This document shows positions 18,943 through 28,238 of a stretch of DNA of 64,000 nt, one piece after another. The notes under the pieces are model-generated. The model was given only the letters and a program-made list of their open reading frames with translations, was not told the origin of the DNA and did not search any database. Within the stretch, counting starts at the first letter, position 1. Each line of letters starts with the position of its first letter. Source of the stretch: CAVTPD01 sp963736575. GTDB lineage: Bacteria > Bacteroidota > Bacteroidia > Cytophagales > JAAEPT01. The stretch spans positions 1,612,001 through 1,676,000 of the forward strand of contig CAVTPD010000001.1 of NCBI GenBank assembly GCA_963736575.1, written 5' to 3'. The position numbers and the translations under genes are program-made.

Positions 18943-20106
18943 TTATTCAGTTATAAGGTTAAATGCTCCGATTGTTAGAAATGCCGTATTTTCATTAAAA
19001 TCTTCGGCATTCAAGATTTCAACATATCCATTATTAGATGTTCCCGTTTTAACTTCTTTCTGAACAAAAGAATACGTTTTATCGGATTTGTTTTCTAAAA
19101 CCAAAACATACGCTTTGTTATCTAGTTCAACTATGGCGTTTTGCGGCAATGATGCCTTTGATTCCGAACTAGTATAAATTTCTGCTTCTACATACATACC
19201 TGGATTAAAGGTATTAGAGCTTTTATCATCGGCCAAGTGACCATGCACGCCAATAGTTCGGTTTTCGGGATCTATTGTTTTGTTTACTAAATAAACAGAG
19301 GCTTTGTATCTTTTGTTATTGTCTTCTTCTATACGGAACTCAATCTCTTGACCCACTTTAATTTTAGGAAGGTCTTTTTCAAAGATGTTGAGTTCTAAAT
19401 GCAGGTGGTCTATATCTACTAAGCTAATGGCTGTTTGCGAAGGATTTAAGAAGATTCCTCTGCTTATGTTGATTGCTGTTATATAGCCATTTATGGGAGA
19501 GGTAATGTAAATGGTGGTTCGTATATTTTCTGTTGTTAAGGTATTGGGGTTAATGTTCATCAATTTTAGTTTCTTACCCAACGATTCTACCCGAACTCTT
19601 GTTACGGTATAGTCGGCTTCTGATTTCAGGTAGTTTTTTTCTGAAGTAACATTATCTGCCACTAGCTTTTTCTCTCTTTCATAATCCGATTTCAGATAGG
19701 AGAGTTGTTCTTTAGCTTCTAAATAGTCTTGTTGCAGTTGTATGTAATCTGGGTTTTCCAGAACAAAAAGCAGTTGTCCTTTTTTTACGCGCTCTCCGGG
19801 CAACAGCTGAATTTCTTTTACCGTTCCTCCGAAATAAGAACTTACCGAAGCACGGTTTTTAGGCGGAACATCGAATACGCCATTGGCTTTAACTACGTTA
19901 TGGAATTCTTTCATTTCCAATTTTCCCAACTTCATGTTAGAGGACTCAAACTGTTTACCGGTCAGTTCGTAATTTCCTTCCGTTGAAGCCGTGCTGTCTG
20001 CCTCAATAGAAATTGGAGCGTCATTGTTAGAGGAACAAGCGACTAGGGTAAGTAATGCAGTGCCAATCAAACAGCTTATAAAACGATTATTGGTATGTTT
20101 TTTCAT
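18943..20106 (-). CDS. czcB: RND efflux periplasmic adaptor (CzcB/CusB family), lipoprotein
   Basis: Membrane-fusion protein of 387 residues linking the inner-membrane pump to the outer-membrane channel. The N-terminus is a lipoprotein signal (GTALLTLVACSS). The barrel-sandwich and hairpin parts follow (VSSYFGGTVKEIQLLPGERVKKGQLLFVLENPDY, split here by residues 90-125; coiled hairpin KEQLSYLKSDYEREKKLVADNVTS), then ITSPINGYITAINISRGIFL, a beta-barrel segment and the C-terminal proximal domain. It starts 2 bp after the pump gene and is followed 2 bp later by the DUF2231-like gene, so pump, adaptor and membrane protein form one transcript. Confidence 0.93.
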   Translation of the reverse strand: MKKHTNNRFISCLIGTALLTLVACSSNNDAPISIEADSTASTEGNYELTGKQFESSNMKLGKLEMKEFHNVVKANGVFDVPPKNRASVSSYFGGTVKEIQLLPGERVKKGQLLFVLENPDYIQLQQDYLEAKEQLSYLKSDYEREKKLVADNVTSEKNYLKSEADYTVTRVRVESLGKKLKLMNINPNTLTTENIRTTIYITSPINGYITAINISRGIFLNPSQTAISLVDIDHLHLELNIFEKDLPKIKVGQEIEFRIEEDNNKRYKASVYLVNKTIDPENRTIGVHGHLADDKSSNTFNPGMYVEAEIYTSSESKASLPQNAIVELDNKAYVLVLENKSDKTYSFVQKEVKTGTSNNGYVEILNAEDFNENTAFLTIGAFNLITE

Positions 20107-20108
20107 GA

Positions 20109-23100
20109 TTAGTTCATTAAATAGTTGGCTTCCAATACGGCCATGTTGTATTGAAAGAGGTTGTAGAGGTAGTTCGATTCTATATTCTTTGCGTTTTCTA
20201 ACAATTGCGTGTACTGCAGAAAGTTAATTTGGCCATTTTGAAAAGATTTTATGGCATGGAATAAGGTTTCTTCCGAGAGTCTTTTACCCGTTGATTCATA
20301 ATATTCAAGCCCTTTTTCAAATTGCCGTAAGTCCGATTGCAAGGCTTGGTAGTTAGACGCCAATTGGATTTTATAGTTGTTGCTTTCAGATTGTATAATA
20401 GTTGCTTCGGTTTTGGCCGCTGCAATTTTTGACTTTTGGTTACCAAACCATAAAGGAACAGCTACACCTACCTGAAAACCGGAATAAGATTGCACACCCG
20501 GGCCGTTGTTGGTTCCCCTAAAAACAGTAGCGTTTAAGTCGGGCAGTAGTTTCTGTTTTTCTAGTTTTTGTTGCTCGTTAGAAAGTTCTAAAGCATCGGT
20601 ATAATAGTTTATAGCCGGGTGACTAATGGTGTCAAAGGCTATCAACTCAATTCGTTCAAGCTCCATGGTACTCACTTGGTAGGTACTGTCAGACTGAAGC
20701 CATTGATGAAAAAGGATGTAGGATTTCTGAATGCTTTCTTTGATCTGATTCAGCTTTAGTGAAATTTCCTTTTTCTTGGTTTCGGCTGTTAGTTTTTCTA
20801 AATAATTAGAAGCGCCCATTTCATACCTTTTATTGGCGGCAATTTCGAAAGCAGCGTATAAACTATCTAGATAGATGTAGTTGTGATGTAATTGTTCCCA
20901 ATACACAATTTCATAATAGGCTTTGGAGACTTCTTTACTAATCATTCGCTTGTCTAAAGCGTATTGATCTTTGGTTAATTGTGACCGGCCTTCCATTACT
21001 TTTTTCTGGGCGCCATACACAGTTGGAAATTGAATAGATTGACTTACTCCCCAAACGTTAAGCGGTAGGTTGTTGGGGGCAATGTTGTTTAAGTCTTTGT
21101 TGTAGTAAATTTCTGTTTTGTTTATGTCTATGGCGCTTCCAATAAGTTGCTGGCTTTGTTCTATGCGTTGTGCGGAAGCTTGTAAACCTAGGTTGTGTTC
21201 TAGTGCTATTTCAATGGCTTCTTCTACTTTTATATTCTTTGCCTGGCTGTGCCCAATAAAGGGTATTGTTAAGAGTACTAATAGGGGCAAAGCAGTGGCC
21301 GGTAATTTTATTTTTGGTAAACTTTTTTGGTCAAATAAAGCATACAGAATAGGCAAGACCACTAAGGTTAATGCGGTGGCGGAGATCAATCCGCCAACCA
21401 CTACTGTAGCCAAAGGACGCTGAACTTCTGCACCCGCCGAAGTAGAAATGGCCATGGGTAAAAAGCCTAAGGCAGCAGCGGAAGCAGTAAGCAAAACCGG
21501 TCGTAATCGGTTTTTGGTACCTATTAAAATCCGTCTGTTGATGTTGGTGATACCATGCGCTTTCAATTCTTTAAACTCCTCAATAAGTACAATACCGTTT
21601 AATACCGCAATACCAAAAAGGGCTATAAATCCTACCCCTGCGGAGATACTGAACGGTAAACCACGCAGGTACAATAAAACAATGCCACCAACGGCAGACA
21701 TAGGGATGGCACTGTAAATAATCAAGGCTTCTTTCACCGAATCGAAGGCAAAATAAAGCAGCACAAAGATTAAGATCAATGCAATAGGAACGGCAATCAT
21801 TAGTCGTTCTTTGGCTGTTCTTAGGTTTTCGAATTGACCGCCGTACTCAACGCTGTATCCAATGGGTAGTTGTACGTTTTGGTCAATGGCGATTTGTACA
21901 TCCTTAACCACTGATTCTAAGTCGCGGTTACGCACATTTACACCAATTACAATTCTTCTTTTGGTATTGTCTCTTGAAATTTTAGCCGGTCCTTTGGTGT
22001 ACGAAATGGAAGCAAATTCACTTAAGGGCAATTGATTCCCATTAGGCAGTTGAATAGAAGCGGTTTCAATATCGGTAAGGTCTTGGTGGTGTTCTTTGTC
22101 AAAACGAAGTACTAAATCGAATTGCTTTTCGCCCTCAAAGATGGTTCCGGCCGTGATGCCTGCAAAACCCATGGTAATAATGTTGTTTAGGTCTACTACA
22201 TTAAGACCGTATTTAGCAATCTTTAAACGGTCGTATTTAACCGTCATTTGGGGTAGTCCGGCTACTTTTTCTACCGAAATATCCGCAGCACCTTCTATGT
22301 TCTGAATGGCCTTTTCTACTTCCAAGGCCTTTTTATAGAGGATGTCTAAATCTTCGCCAAAAATCTTAATGGCCAAGTCGGCACGTACACCTGTGATCAA
22401 CTCATTGAAACGCATCTCAATAGGCTGCGTAAATTCAAAATCAACCCCCGGTATTTCTTCCATTAAGGCCGCTTTAAATTTATCGGCCAGTTCGTCTTTG
22501 CTTTCTGCCGAAACCCAATCTCCTTTTGGATTCAGTTTTATAATCACATCACTTTCCTCCATAGACATGGGATCGGTAGGCACTTCAGCGGCCCCAATTC
22601 TGCTTACTACTTGATTTACTTCCGGAAATTTTTTCAGAATGTTTTCTATGCGTGTGGTTGCTAACACTGTATTGCTTAAAGAGGTACCTGTTTTTAATAC
22701 AGGCTGAATCACAAAATCCCCTTCGTCAAGGGTAGGTACAAATTCGCCCCCCATTCGTGTAAATAGAAAACCTACCACCACTAACAGAGCAACTGCCATA
22801 CTAAGTACTCGTTTTTTCTTTCGTAAAGCCCATGCAATGGTGGGCTTGTATTTGTCTTCTAAAAAGGTGATTAATCGGGAAGAAATGGTTTTTTTGTTGG
22901 GGTCTGTTGGTCTTATGAATAAGGAAGCCATTACAGGCACGTAGGTAAAACAAAGAATCATGGCGCCAATTAAAGCGAAGCAAAATACCAAGGCCATTGG
23001 TCGGAACATTTTACCTTCTACACCCACCAAAGATAAAATGGGAATAAAAACAATGATAATGATAAGCTGACCAAAAACGGCGGAGTGCATCATTTTGCTG

Positions 23101-24437
23101 GCTCCTAAATGGGTAATGTTATCGATAAAGTTCTGTTGTTCTTCTTTGGGTAAGGTTAATAGTTTAGAGCGTTCCGCCGTGATTTTAAAAGCGATAAACT
23201 CTACTATAATTACAGCCCCGTCTATTATAATACCAAAGTCTATAGCGCCCAAGCTCATTAAGTTGGCGTCTACCCCAAAAATGTACATTAGAGATAAAGC
23301 GAACAGCAAACACATGGGAATGACCGAAGCCACCACTAATCCGGAACGAAGGTTACCTAATAGAAGTACCACTACAAAAATTACAATCAAACAACCTAAA
23401 ATTAGGTTTTCGGCAATGGTAAAGGTGGTCTTAGCAATCAGTTCACTTCTTTCTAAAAAGGGGTTAATGCTTATGCCCGGCGGTAAGGAAGGTGCTATTT
23501 TGGCTACACGTTCTTTTACCGCTTCTATTACGGCTTTAGAGTTGGCGTCTTTCAACATCATTACTTGGCCCAATACTTTTTCTCCTTCACCGTTTCCGGT
23601 AATGGCACCAAAGCGGGTGGCGTGTCCGAAACCTACGCTTGCCACATCTTTCATGAAAATAGGGGTGCCGTTCCTGTTTTCAATCACAATGTTTTCTATG
23701 TCTTCTAATGAACTTACCAATCCTTCGCCCCGTATAAAGTAGGTTTGATTGGTTTTTTCAATATAACCGCCACCCGCTACGCTGTTGTTTTTATTTAAAG
23801 CCGAATAGGTTTGTGCTACCGAAAGGTTCAGGCTTCTTAGTTTTTCGGGATTAACGGCTACTTCATATTGTTTTAAATAACCACCCCAAGTATTTACTTC
23901 TACTACACCGGGGATCCCAGATAGTTGTCTTCGTACTACCCAATCCTGAATGGTTCTTACATCCGACAAGGAATAGTCTTTTCGGTGTGCCGAATCTACT
24001 TCTATTACGTATTGATAAATTTCACCAAGTCCTGTGGTGATGGGCCCCATAAACGGTTTACCAAAACCTGCGGGGATTTTCTCTTCGGCAGCCTTAATTT
24101 TTTCAGCAATAAGTTGCCGGGGTAGGTAAGTGCCAATATTATCGTTAAAGACAACGGTTACTACCGAAAGCCCAAATTTAGAAACCGACCGAATTTCCTT
24201 TACATCGGGCAAGTTGGCCATCTCTAGTTCTACGGGGTAGGTTAAAAATTTCTCTACATCCTCTGTGGCTAGATTTCTAGACGTGGTAATAATCTGAACT
24301 TGGTTGTTGGTTACATCAGGAACTGCACCAATAGGAATTTCAGATAGAGAGTAGATTCCAAAACCTATAATTCCTGCTGAAAATAAGAGAATAATCAGCT
24401 TGTGGTGAATGCTATATTGAATGATCCTTTCTAACAT
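20109..24437 (-). CDS. czcA: CzcA-type heavy-metal RND pump fused to a TolC-like (CzcC) outer-membrane channel domain
   Basis: Fusion protein of about 1,440 residues. Residues 1 to about 1,030 are a complete HME-RND permease (PDVTNNQVQIITTSRNL, GAIDFGIIIDGAVIIVEF, GGEFVPTLDEGDFVIQPV, twelve helices). After the last helix comes a second hydrophobic segment resembling a signal peptide (ALPLLVLLTIPFIGHSQA), then about 400 residues with two halves of an outer-membrane efflux protein (VEEAIEIALEHNLGLQA; LSNEQQKLEKQKLLPDLNA). I place the start at ATG 24437, because the GTG at 24461 would add eight residues not seen in the paralogue at 2239. With CzcB it could form a whole tripartite pump from two genes. 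A candidate operator and a TACATTTG -7 box lie just upstream. Confidence 0.93.
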   Translation of the reverse strand: MLERIIQYSIHHKLIILLFSAGIIGFGIYSLSEIPIGAVPDVTNNQVQIITTSRNLATEDVEKFLTYPVELEMANLPDVKEIRSVSKFGLSVVTVVFNDNIGTYLPRQLIAEKIKAAEEKIPAGFGKPFMGPITTGLGEIYQYVIEVDSAHRKDYSLSDVRTIQDWVVRRQLSGIPGVVEVNTWGGYLKQYEVAVNPEKLRSLNLSVAQTYSALNKNNSVAGGGYIEKTNQTYFIRGEGLVSSLEDIENIVIENRNGTPIFMKDVASVGFGHATRFGAITGNGEGEKVLGQVMMLKDANSKAVIEAVKERVAKIAPSLPPGISINPFLERSELIAKTTFTIAENLILGCLIVIFVVVLLLGNLRSGLVVASVIPMCLLFALSLMYIFGVDANLMSLGAIDFGIIIDGAVIIVEFIAFKITAERSKLLTLPKEEQQNFIDNITHLGASKMMHSAVFGQLIIIIVFIPILSLVGVEGKMFRPMALVFCFALIGAMILCFTYVPVMASLFIRPTDPNKKTISSRLITFLEDKYKPTIAWALRKKKRVLSMAVALLVVVGFLFTRMGGEFVPTLDEGDFVIQPVLKTGTSLSNTVLATTRIENILKKFPEVNQVVSRIGAAEVPTDPMSMEESDVIIKLNPKGDWVSAESKDELADKFKAALMEEIPGVDFEFTQPIEMRFNELITGVRADLAIKIFGEDLDILYKKALEVEKAIQNIEGAADISVEKVAGLPQMTVKYDRLKIAKYGLNVVDLNNIITMGFAGITAGTIFEGEKQFDLVLRFDKEHHQDLTDIETASIQLPNGNQLPLSEFASISYTKGPAKISRDNTKRRIVIGVNVRNRDLESVVKDVQIAIDQNVQLPIGYSVEYGGQFENLRTAKERLMIAVPIALILIFVLLYFAFDSVKEALIIYSAIPMSAVGGIVLLYLRGLPFSISAGVGFIALFGIAVLNGIVLIEEFKELKAHGITNINRRILIGTKNRLRPVLLTASAAALGFLPMAISTSAGAEVQRPLATVVVGGLISATALTLVVLPILYALFDQKSLPKIKLPATALPLLVLLTIPFIGHSQAKNIKVEEAIEIALEHNLGLQASAQRIEQSQQLIGSAIDINKTEIYYNKDLNNIAPNNLPLNVWGVSQSIQFPTVYGAQKKVMEGRSQLTKDQYALDKRMISKEVSKAYYEIVYWEQLHHNYIYLDSLYAAFEIAANKRYEMGASNYLEKLTAETKKKEISLKLNQIKESIQKSYILFHQWLQSDSTYQVSTMELERIELIAFDTISHPAINYYTDALELSNEQQKLEKQKLLPDLNATVFRGTNNGPGVQSYSGFQVGVAVPLWFGNQKSKIAAAKTEATIIQSESNNYKIQLASNYQALQSDLRQFEKGLEYYESTGKRLSEETLFHAIKSFQNGQINFLQYTQLLENAKNIESNYLYNLFQYNMAVLEANYLMN

Positions 24438-24463
24438 TGATGCGTTGGGTTTTAATGACACAT

Positions 24464-24533
24464 CAAATGTAGAGAGGACACTCTAAAGCTTTTCTCTAGC
24501 TTTTCTTAAGATTGGCTTAAGATTTTGATTTAG
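24464..24533 (-). promoter_or_regulatory. pump-operon promoter with candidate response-regulator operator
   Basis: Minus-strand -7 element TACATTTG (24471-24464) fits the Bacteroidota TAnnTTTG consensus, giving a short leader before ATG 24437; the -33 position lacks TTG, as expected for an activated promoter. A 30-bp element at 24504-24533 (plus strand begins TCTTAAGATTGGCTTAAG) matches 26 of 30 positions of the element at 27371-27400 upstream of the regulator gene. In both cases it begins 40 bp from the TTTG block. The repeated CTTAA/ATCTT units suit an OmpR-type dimer. It overlaps the last bases of the VIT1/CCC1 gene. Confidence 0.6.
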
Positions 24534-25252
24534 GCTAGGTTAACACCAAATAAGTGGCCTACAAATGCACTTAATCCCATGGCCACGGTTCCCCAAAAGG
24601 TAATCCTAAGAATGGCTTTTTTAATGCTAGAGCCCCCTGTTTTGGCGGCCAAGATCCCCAGTGTAATTAAAAAGAGGATGGCAAAACCGTATAGGAAATA
24701 GGCCAACTGTTGCATGGGCATAAATAAAGTCACCAATAAAGGCAGAATAGCCCCGGCAGTAAAAGCGGCGCCAGAAGCTAGGGCTGCTTGCAAGGGGTTC
24801 GCCTGACTTACTTCGTTGATGCCTAATTCTTCTCTTACGTGTGTTCCTAGGGCATCGTACTCGGTTAATTCTTTGGCGACCAACCAAGCGGTTTCTTTTT
24901 TCAAGCCTCTGCTTTCGTAAATTTCTGCCAGTCGTTGCAATTCAAGTTCGGGCATTTCCTCCAATTCCTGTGCTTCTCGGGCAATGTCGGCTTTTTCAAT
25001 ATCGGTTTGTGAGCTTACGGATACGTATTCACCGGCAGCCATGGATAAAGCGCCGGCAACTAGACCAGCCAGTGTAGCCAATACAATTGCTTCTCTGCTT
25101 TCACTTGCTGCAGCTACACCAATGGCCAAACTGGCGGTGGACAAAATACCATCGTTGGCCCCTAATACAGCGGCTCTTAACCAATTGCTTCGGTTAATGT
25201 AATGGTTGTCTAGATAGTCCTCCAACTTATTTTTAGTGTCTGTGTTTACCAT
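24530..25252 (-). CDS. VIT1/CCC1 family Fe/Mn transporter
   Basis: Integral membrane protein of 240 residues in the vacuolar iron transporter family, which moves Fe(II) or Mn(II) out of the cytosol by proton exchange. Signature phrases are RAAVLGANDGILSTASLAIGV in the first helix and GALSMAAGEYVSVSSQTDIEKADI after the second, followed by a Glu-rich cytoplasmic metal-binding domain (EAQELEEMPELELQRLAEIYE) and three more helices. It lies between the pump operon and the sensor kinase on the same strand, extending the metal-export theme. The pump promoter overlaps its 3' end, so it may also read through into the pump genes. Confidence 0.93.
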   Translation of the reverse strand: MVNTDTKNKLEDYLDNHYINRSNWLRAAVLGANDGILSTASLAIGVAAASESREAIVLATLAGLVAGALSMAAGEYVSVSSQTDIEKADIAREAQELEEMPELELQRLAEIYESRGLKKETAWLVAKELTEYDALGTHVREELGINEVSQANPLQAALASGAAFTAGAILPLLVTLFMPMQQLAYFLYGFAILFLITLGILAAKTGGSSIKKAILRITFWGTVAMGLSAFVGHLFGVNLA

Positions 25253-25290
25253 TTGTTGGCTGTGATTTAGGGGTGTGCTATAGATTGTAT

Positions 25291-26661
25291 TTAGAACGTA
25301 ATGCTTACGCTTGTTCCTTTACCAATTTGGCTGCTAACGTTCACTTCTGCCTGAATGGCATCGGCACATTTCTTTACAATGCTTAGCCCCAATCCATTTC
25401 CGCGTATGTGTTTGTGGTTTAGGGAGTCTGATCTGTAAAAGTTACCGTAAATGTGTTGTAAATCTTCTTCTTTAATGCCTATGCCTTCGTCTTGAATAGT
25501 ACACACTACTTTGTTTTCTATTTCTTTAAGCTGAATATGTAATGTAGAAGCCTTTGAAGCGTATTTAACCGCATTGCTTAAAACATTGTCTATGATAAGA
25601 CGGGTGTAGTAGCGGGGCACCGAAAGTGCTTTGTTGGGATCTGCTTCTACCTGAATGACCAAAGCTTTTTCAGTGATTTGTTTTTTGAAATAGGATAGGG
25701 ACTCATCAATAATGGTAGGCAAGTCAATAAGCTGGTTTTCTTCTAGCACCGTTTTTGAATCTAAGCGCGCCAATAAGAGTAACTGCTCTAGGGTTACGGT
25801 CATTCGGTCAATTTCTTTTAAGCTGAATTGGACTTTTTCTTCGTATTCCTCTTGCGTTCTAGGCTTTCTAATGAGTACTTCTAGCGTGCCTCTAAGGGTG
25901 GCTAAGGGTGTTCTTAGTTCGTGCGATGCATCTGATGTGAATTGCTTTTCACGCTCAATGGCCAATTCAATTCGTTCTAATAAGTCGTTAAACCCGGTAG
26001 AGAGTTCGTAGATTTCATCTTTGTTGGGCGGTAAGGCCACCCGTTCTTTTAAATTCAGTTTGGTAATGTGTGTAATGGTGTTGGTTACATTTTGTACGGG
26101 TTTAATGCTTCTTCCGGCCAAATACCTAGATATAAAGTACAAACCCGAGAGTATTACTAAGTAGGAGATGAGGAGTATTGTTTTCAGTTTTAAAATAACA
26201 GATTCTGCCGATTCTGAGGACATGGCGGCCAGGATGTAGCCTTTAATTTTACCCTTTTGTTCTATTGGCAATTGTACTTGCCGAATGGCCCGGTGGTTTA
26301 ATGCGGCATCAAAATGGCCGCCAAAAACGGCATTCTTAAACGGAAGGTAATCTTCCTTTAGGTTGGGTGATTTGTCCATCACATTTCCCTGCTTATCAAT
26401 CAACTGAATGAAAACCGGGTTTACCTGAATTTCGCGGTGTTCTCGTTCTTCCCATTCGGCTTTGTTTTTAAAGACAATTCTATTGCCTATAATTTTTATT
26501 TCCTTGGTGTGTTTTTGGGCCTCATAGGATAAGTCGTTGTCTAAGTTCCGTATTACTGTTTCTTGAACAATAAAATAGATGGCGCCAAATGCTATTGCCA
26601 TAATGCTGGCGGTGGCAATCATGTAATGAAAGGCTATTCTATTTTTGAAACTAAAGCTCAT
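25291..26661 (-). CDS. sensor histidine kinase of a metal-responsive two-component system (CusS-like)
   Basis: Membrane kinase of 456 residues. Helix 1 (about 11-31), a periplasmic sensor loop of about 130 residues, helix 2 (about 164-182), HAMP, then HisKA with FTSDASHELRTPLATLRGTL (the phosphorylated His lies in SHELRTP) and the ATPase domain with N box (DNVLSNAVKYASKA), G1 (DEGIGIKEEDL), F (YRSDS) and G2 (GNGLGLSIVKKC). The start overlaps the upstream regulator stop by 4 bp (ATGA-type coupling). Given its place beside the pump, adaptor and VIT1 genes it most likely senses periplasmic metal; the ligand is inferred, as the loop carries few Cys or His. Confidence 0.93.
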   Translation of the reverse strand: MSFSFKNRIAFHYMIATASIMAIAFGAIYFIVQETVIRNLDNDLSYEAQKHTKEIKIIGNRIVFKNKAEWEEREHREIQVNPVFIQLIDKQGNVMDKSPNLKEDYLPFKNAVFGGHFDAALNHRAIRQVQLPIEQKGKIKGYILAAMSSESAESVILKLKTILLISYLVILSGLYFISRYLAGRSIKPVQNVTNTITHITKLNLKERVALPPNKDEIYELSTGFNDLLERIELAIEREKQFTSDASHELRTPLATLRGTLEVLIRKPRTQEEYEEKVQFSLKEIDRMTVTLEQLLLLARLDSKTVLEENQLIDLPTIIDESLSYFKKQITEKALVIQVEADPNKALSVPRYYTRLIIDNVLSNAVKYASKASTLHIQLKEIENKVVCTIQDEGIGIKEEDLQHIYGNFYRSDSLNHKHIRGNGLGLSIVKKCADAIQAEVNVSSQIGKGTSVSITF

Positions 26662-27326
26662 AGGTCTTTGGCAATGTACCCGACACCACGGATGGTTTGA
26701 ATGTAATTTTCGTCTTCGGAAAGCAATAACTTTTTGCGCAAGGCATTAATATAGACGTCAATTACACTGGTGTTGTAATCGAAATGAATGTCCCATACGC
26801 TTTCAATAATTCGGGTTCTTCTACAGACTTTGCCTTTGTTTCTGATGAGGTGTTCTAATAAGGCAAATTCTTTTTGGGTTAAATGGATTTCTAAGTCCCC
26901 TTTGTGTACTTGATGGGTTTCTGTATTTAGCGTAATGGCGCCTAAGGTGAAAACAGCATGCGCCCCGGATTGTGGCCGAAGTTGTACCCGAATGCGTTCT
27001 AAAAGTTCCTCAAAATGGAAGGGCTTTTTAATGTAATCGTTCGCCCCGGATTGTAAACCGAAAATGGTTTCATCGGTAGTGTCTTTGGCTGTTAAGAAGA
27101 TAATAGGGGTGTCTTTGAAGGTTTTTCTAAATTGCCTGCAAATTTCTATACCGCTTAACCCGGGTACCATCCAATCTAAGAGTAATAAATTGTATTCCCC
27201 TGATAAAGCCATTTCTAGCCCTTTTTTACCTTCGGTGGCAACATCTACAGCAAAAGACTCTTCTTCTAGCCCTTGTTTCAGGAAGGCCGCTATTCCTTCC
27301 TCGTCTTCTACTATTAATATCCTCAT
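26658..27326 (-). CDS. OmpR-family response regulator (CusR-like)
   Basis: DNA-binding regulator of 222 residues: receiver domain with acidic pocket (VEDEE), phospho-acceptor Asp51 (LLLLDWMVPGLSG) and Lys in FLTAKD, then a winged-helix output domain (LTQKEFALLEHLIRNKGKVCRR, TSVIDVYINALRKKL, IQTIRGVGYIA). It is the first gene of a kinase pair and is preceded by the same 30-bp element found before the pump operon, so it probably controls both itself and the pump. The -7 element lies so near the ATG that the transcript may be almost leaderless. Confidence 0.94.
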   Translation of the reverse strand: MRILIVEDEEGIAAFLKQGLEEESFAVDVATEGKKGLEMALSGEYNLLLLDWMVPGLSGIEICRQFRKTFKDTPIIFLTAKDTTDETIFGLQSGANDYIKKPFHFEELLERIRVQLRPQSGAHAVFTLGAITLNTETHQVHKGDLEIHLTQKEFALLEHLIRNKGKVCRRTRIIESVWDIHFDYNTSVIDVYINALRKKLLLSEDENYIQTIRGVGYIAKDL

Positions 27327-27330
27327 AGTT

Positions 27331-27400
27331 CAAATATTATAAATTAAGCGTTAAATACCGCTTAACGCTTTCTTAAGATTGACTTAAAATCTTGGTTTAG
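27331..27400 (-). promoter_or_regulatory. regulator promoter with candidate autoregulatory operator
   Basis: The 30-bp element at 27371-27400 (plus strand begins TCTTAAGATTGACTTAAA) repeats the one at 24504-24533 with four mismatches. A minus-strand AATATTTG (27338-27331), close to TAnnTTTG, lies exactly as far from it as the TACATTTG of the pump promoter. Transcription would start at about the ATG at 27326. Confidence 0.55.
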
Positions 27401-28190
27401 CGCTTTATTAAGACCTTCAATTTAGTGTCTAAAAGGTTTAGTTGTAGTATTTTTTTTGAAAAGAGGGGGAAAAGAATCTGTTTTTTAAGGCCTTGATTTA
27501 AAACCTTATTTGATGAATGGAGATTGAATAACAGGGTTGTTCTGTAGAGCGGCTTTGAATATATAGGGTTGTTGAATTTTTAGCACTGTAGGAATAGAAG
27601 CTTTGTGGTTTTAGTGGGTTTGGGCTTTACTTTGGGAGGCTCAGTTTTGAGTTTTTTTTCTGCCGAAAAAATGGGCGGGTGAAAGCGCTTGTACTTAGAG
27701 ATCTGAAATGCGGTGGTTTTATTGTGCCTATTGCTGCCCTTTTTGTGCAAAAAGGGGGATAGGTGGCTTTTGAATGGGATAAATTGTTTGAAATTAATTT
27801 CTGTTGGTTTTGGGTTTTGATTTTTTGGGCTGAAAAGCAACTTACGCTGACATGGCTTAGGGGTGGCTTAACTACGGGGTAACTATGGCTTAACCATGGA
27901 GGAGCTATGACTTTGGCCTGTTCTAAAATATCGGTTCTGTGGTTTAACTTATTATTGTTAATATGTGGTTTTGTGGTGTGGGTTTTTGGTTTTGAGTAGT
28001 GAACATGCACCGCCTTGTTTCTTAAGGTTTAGGTACTATTGGAAGCTATTTTGAACACATATAATAGCGGTATAGTATACGGGTAATCAGCGGATAAGGA
28101 GTTGCTTTTAGTTTTTGATTATGTACAAAAACTCTTGTTAGGCTATTGAATAGCCTATTTTTCCTAACTATCTTAGTCGCTATAAGTTAT
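27401..28190. other. long intergenic region, no gene supported
   Basis: About 790 bp between the regulator and the Pycsar-like operon. The plus strand is T/G-rich; the open frames seen on the minus strand are short, Lys/Pro-rich and overlap one another in different frames, so I treat them as noise. Near 27850-27905 there are imperfect repeats around GGCTTAACTACGGGG and GGCTTAACCATGG. The region marks the change from core-like genes to cassette-like DNA. Confidence 0.4.
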
Positions 28191-28210
28191 ATATGAGCTA
28201 TAGCTCATAT
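28191..28210. repeat. perfect 20-bp palindrome before the Pycsar-like operon
   Basis: ATATGAGCTATAGCTCATAT is an uninterrupted palindrome, 28 bp upstream of the effector ATG. It is followed by CCAATTGTTAGCC (core GTTAGCC at 28217-28223), so it may be the right arm of an attC-like site, or an operator for the operon. Confidence 0.55.
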
Positions 28211-28238
28211 CCAATTGTTAGCCTTAATTAAAAACAAT

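Noticed and set aside
18461..27326. The whole metal locus as a recent genomic island
   Set aside because: Gene order is typical for this phylum, and I see no flanking repeats, integrase or tRNA that would mark an island.
27580..28010. Two overlapping Lys/Pro-rich open frames on the minus strand
   Set aside because: They overlap in different frames, have no recognisable domain, and reflect the T/G-rich base composition of the plus strand.
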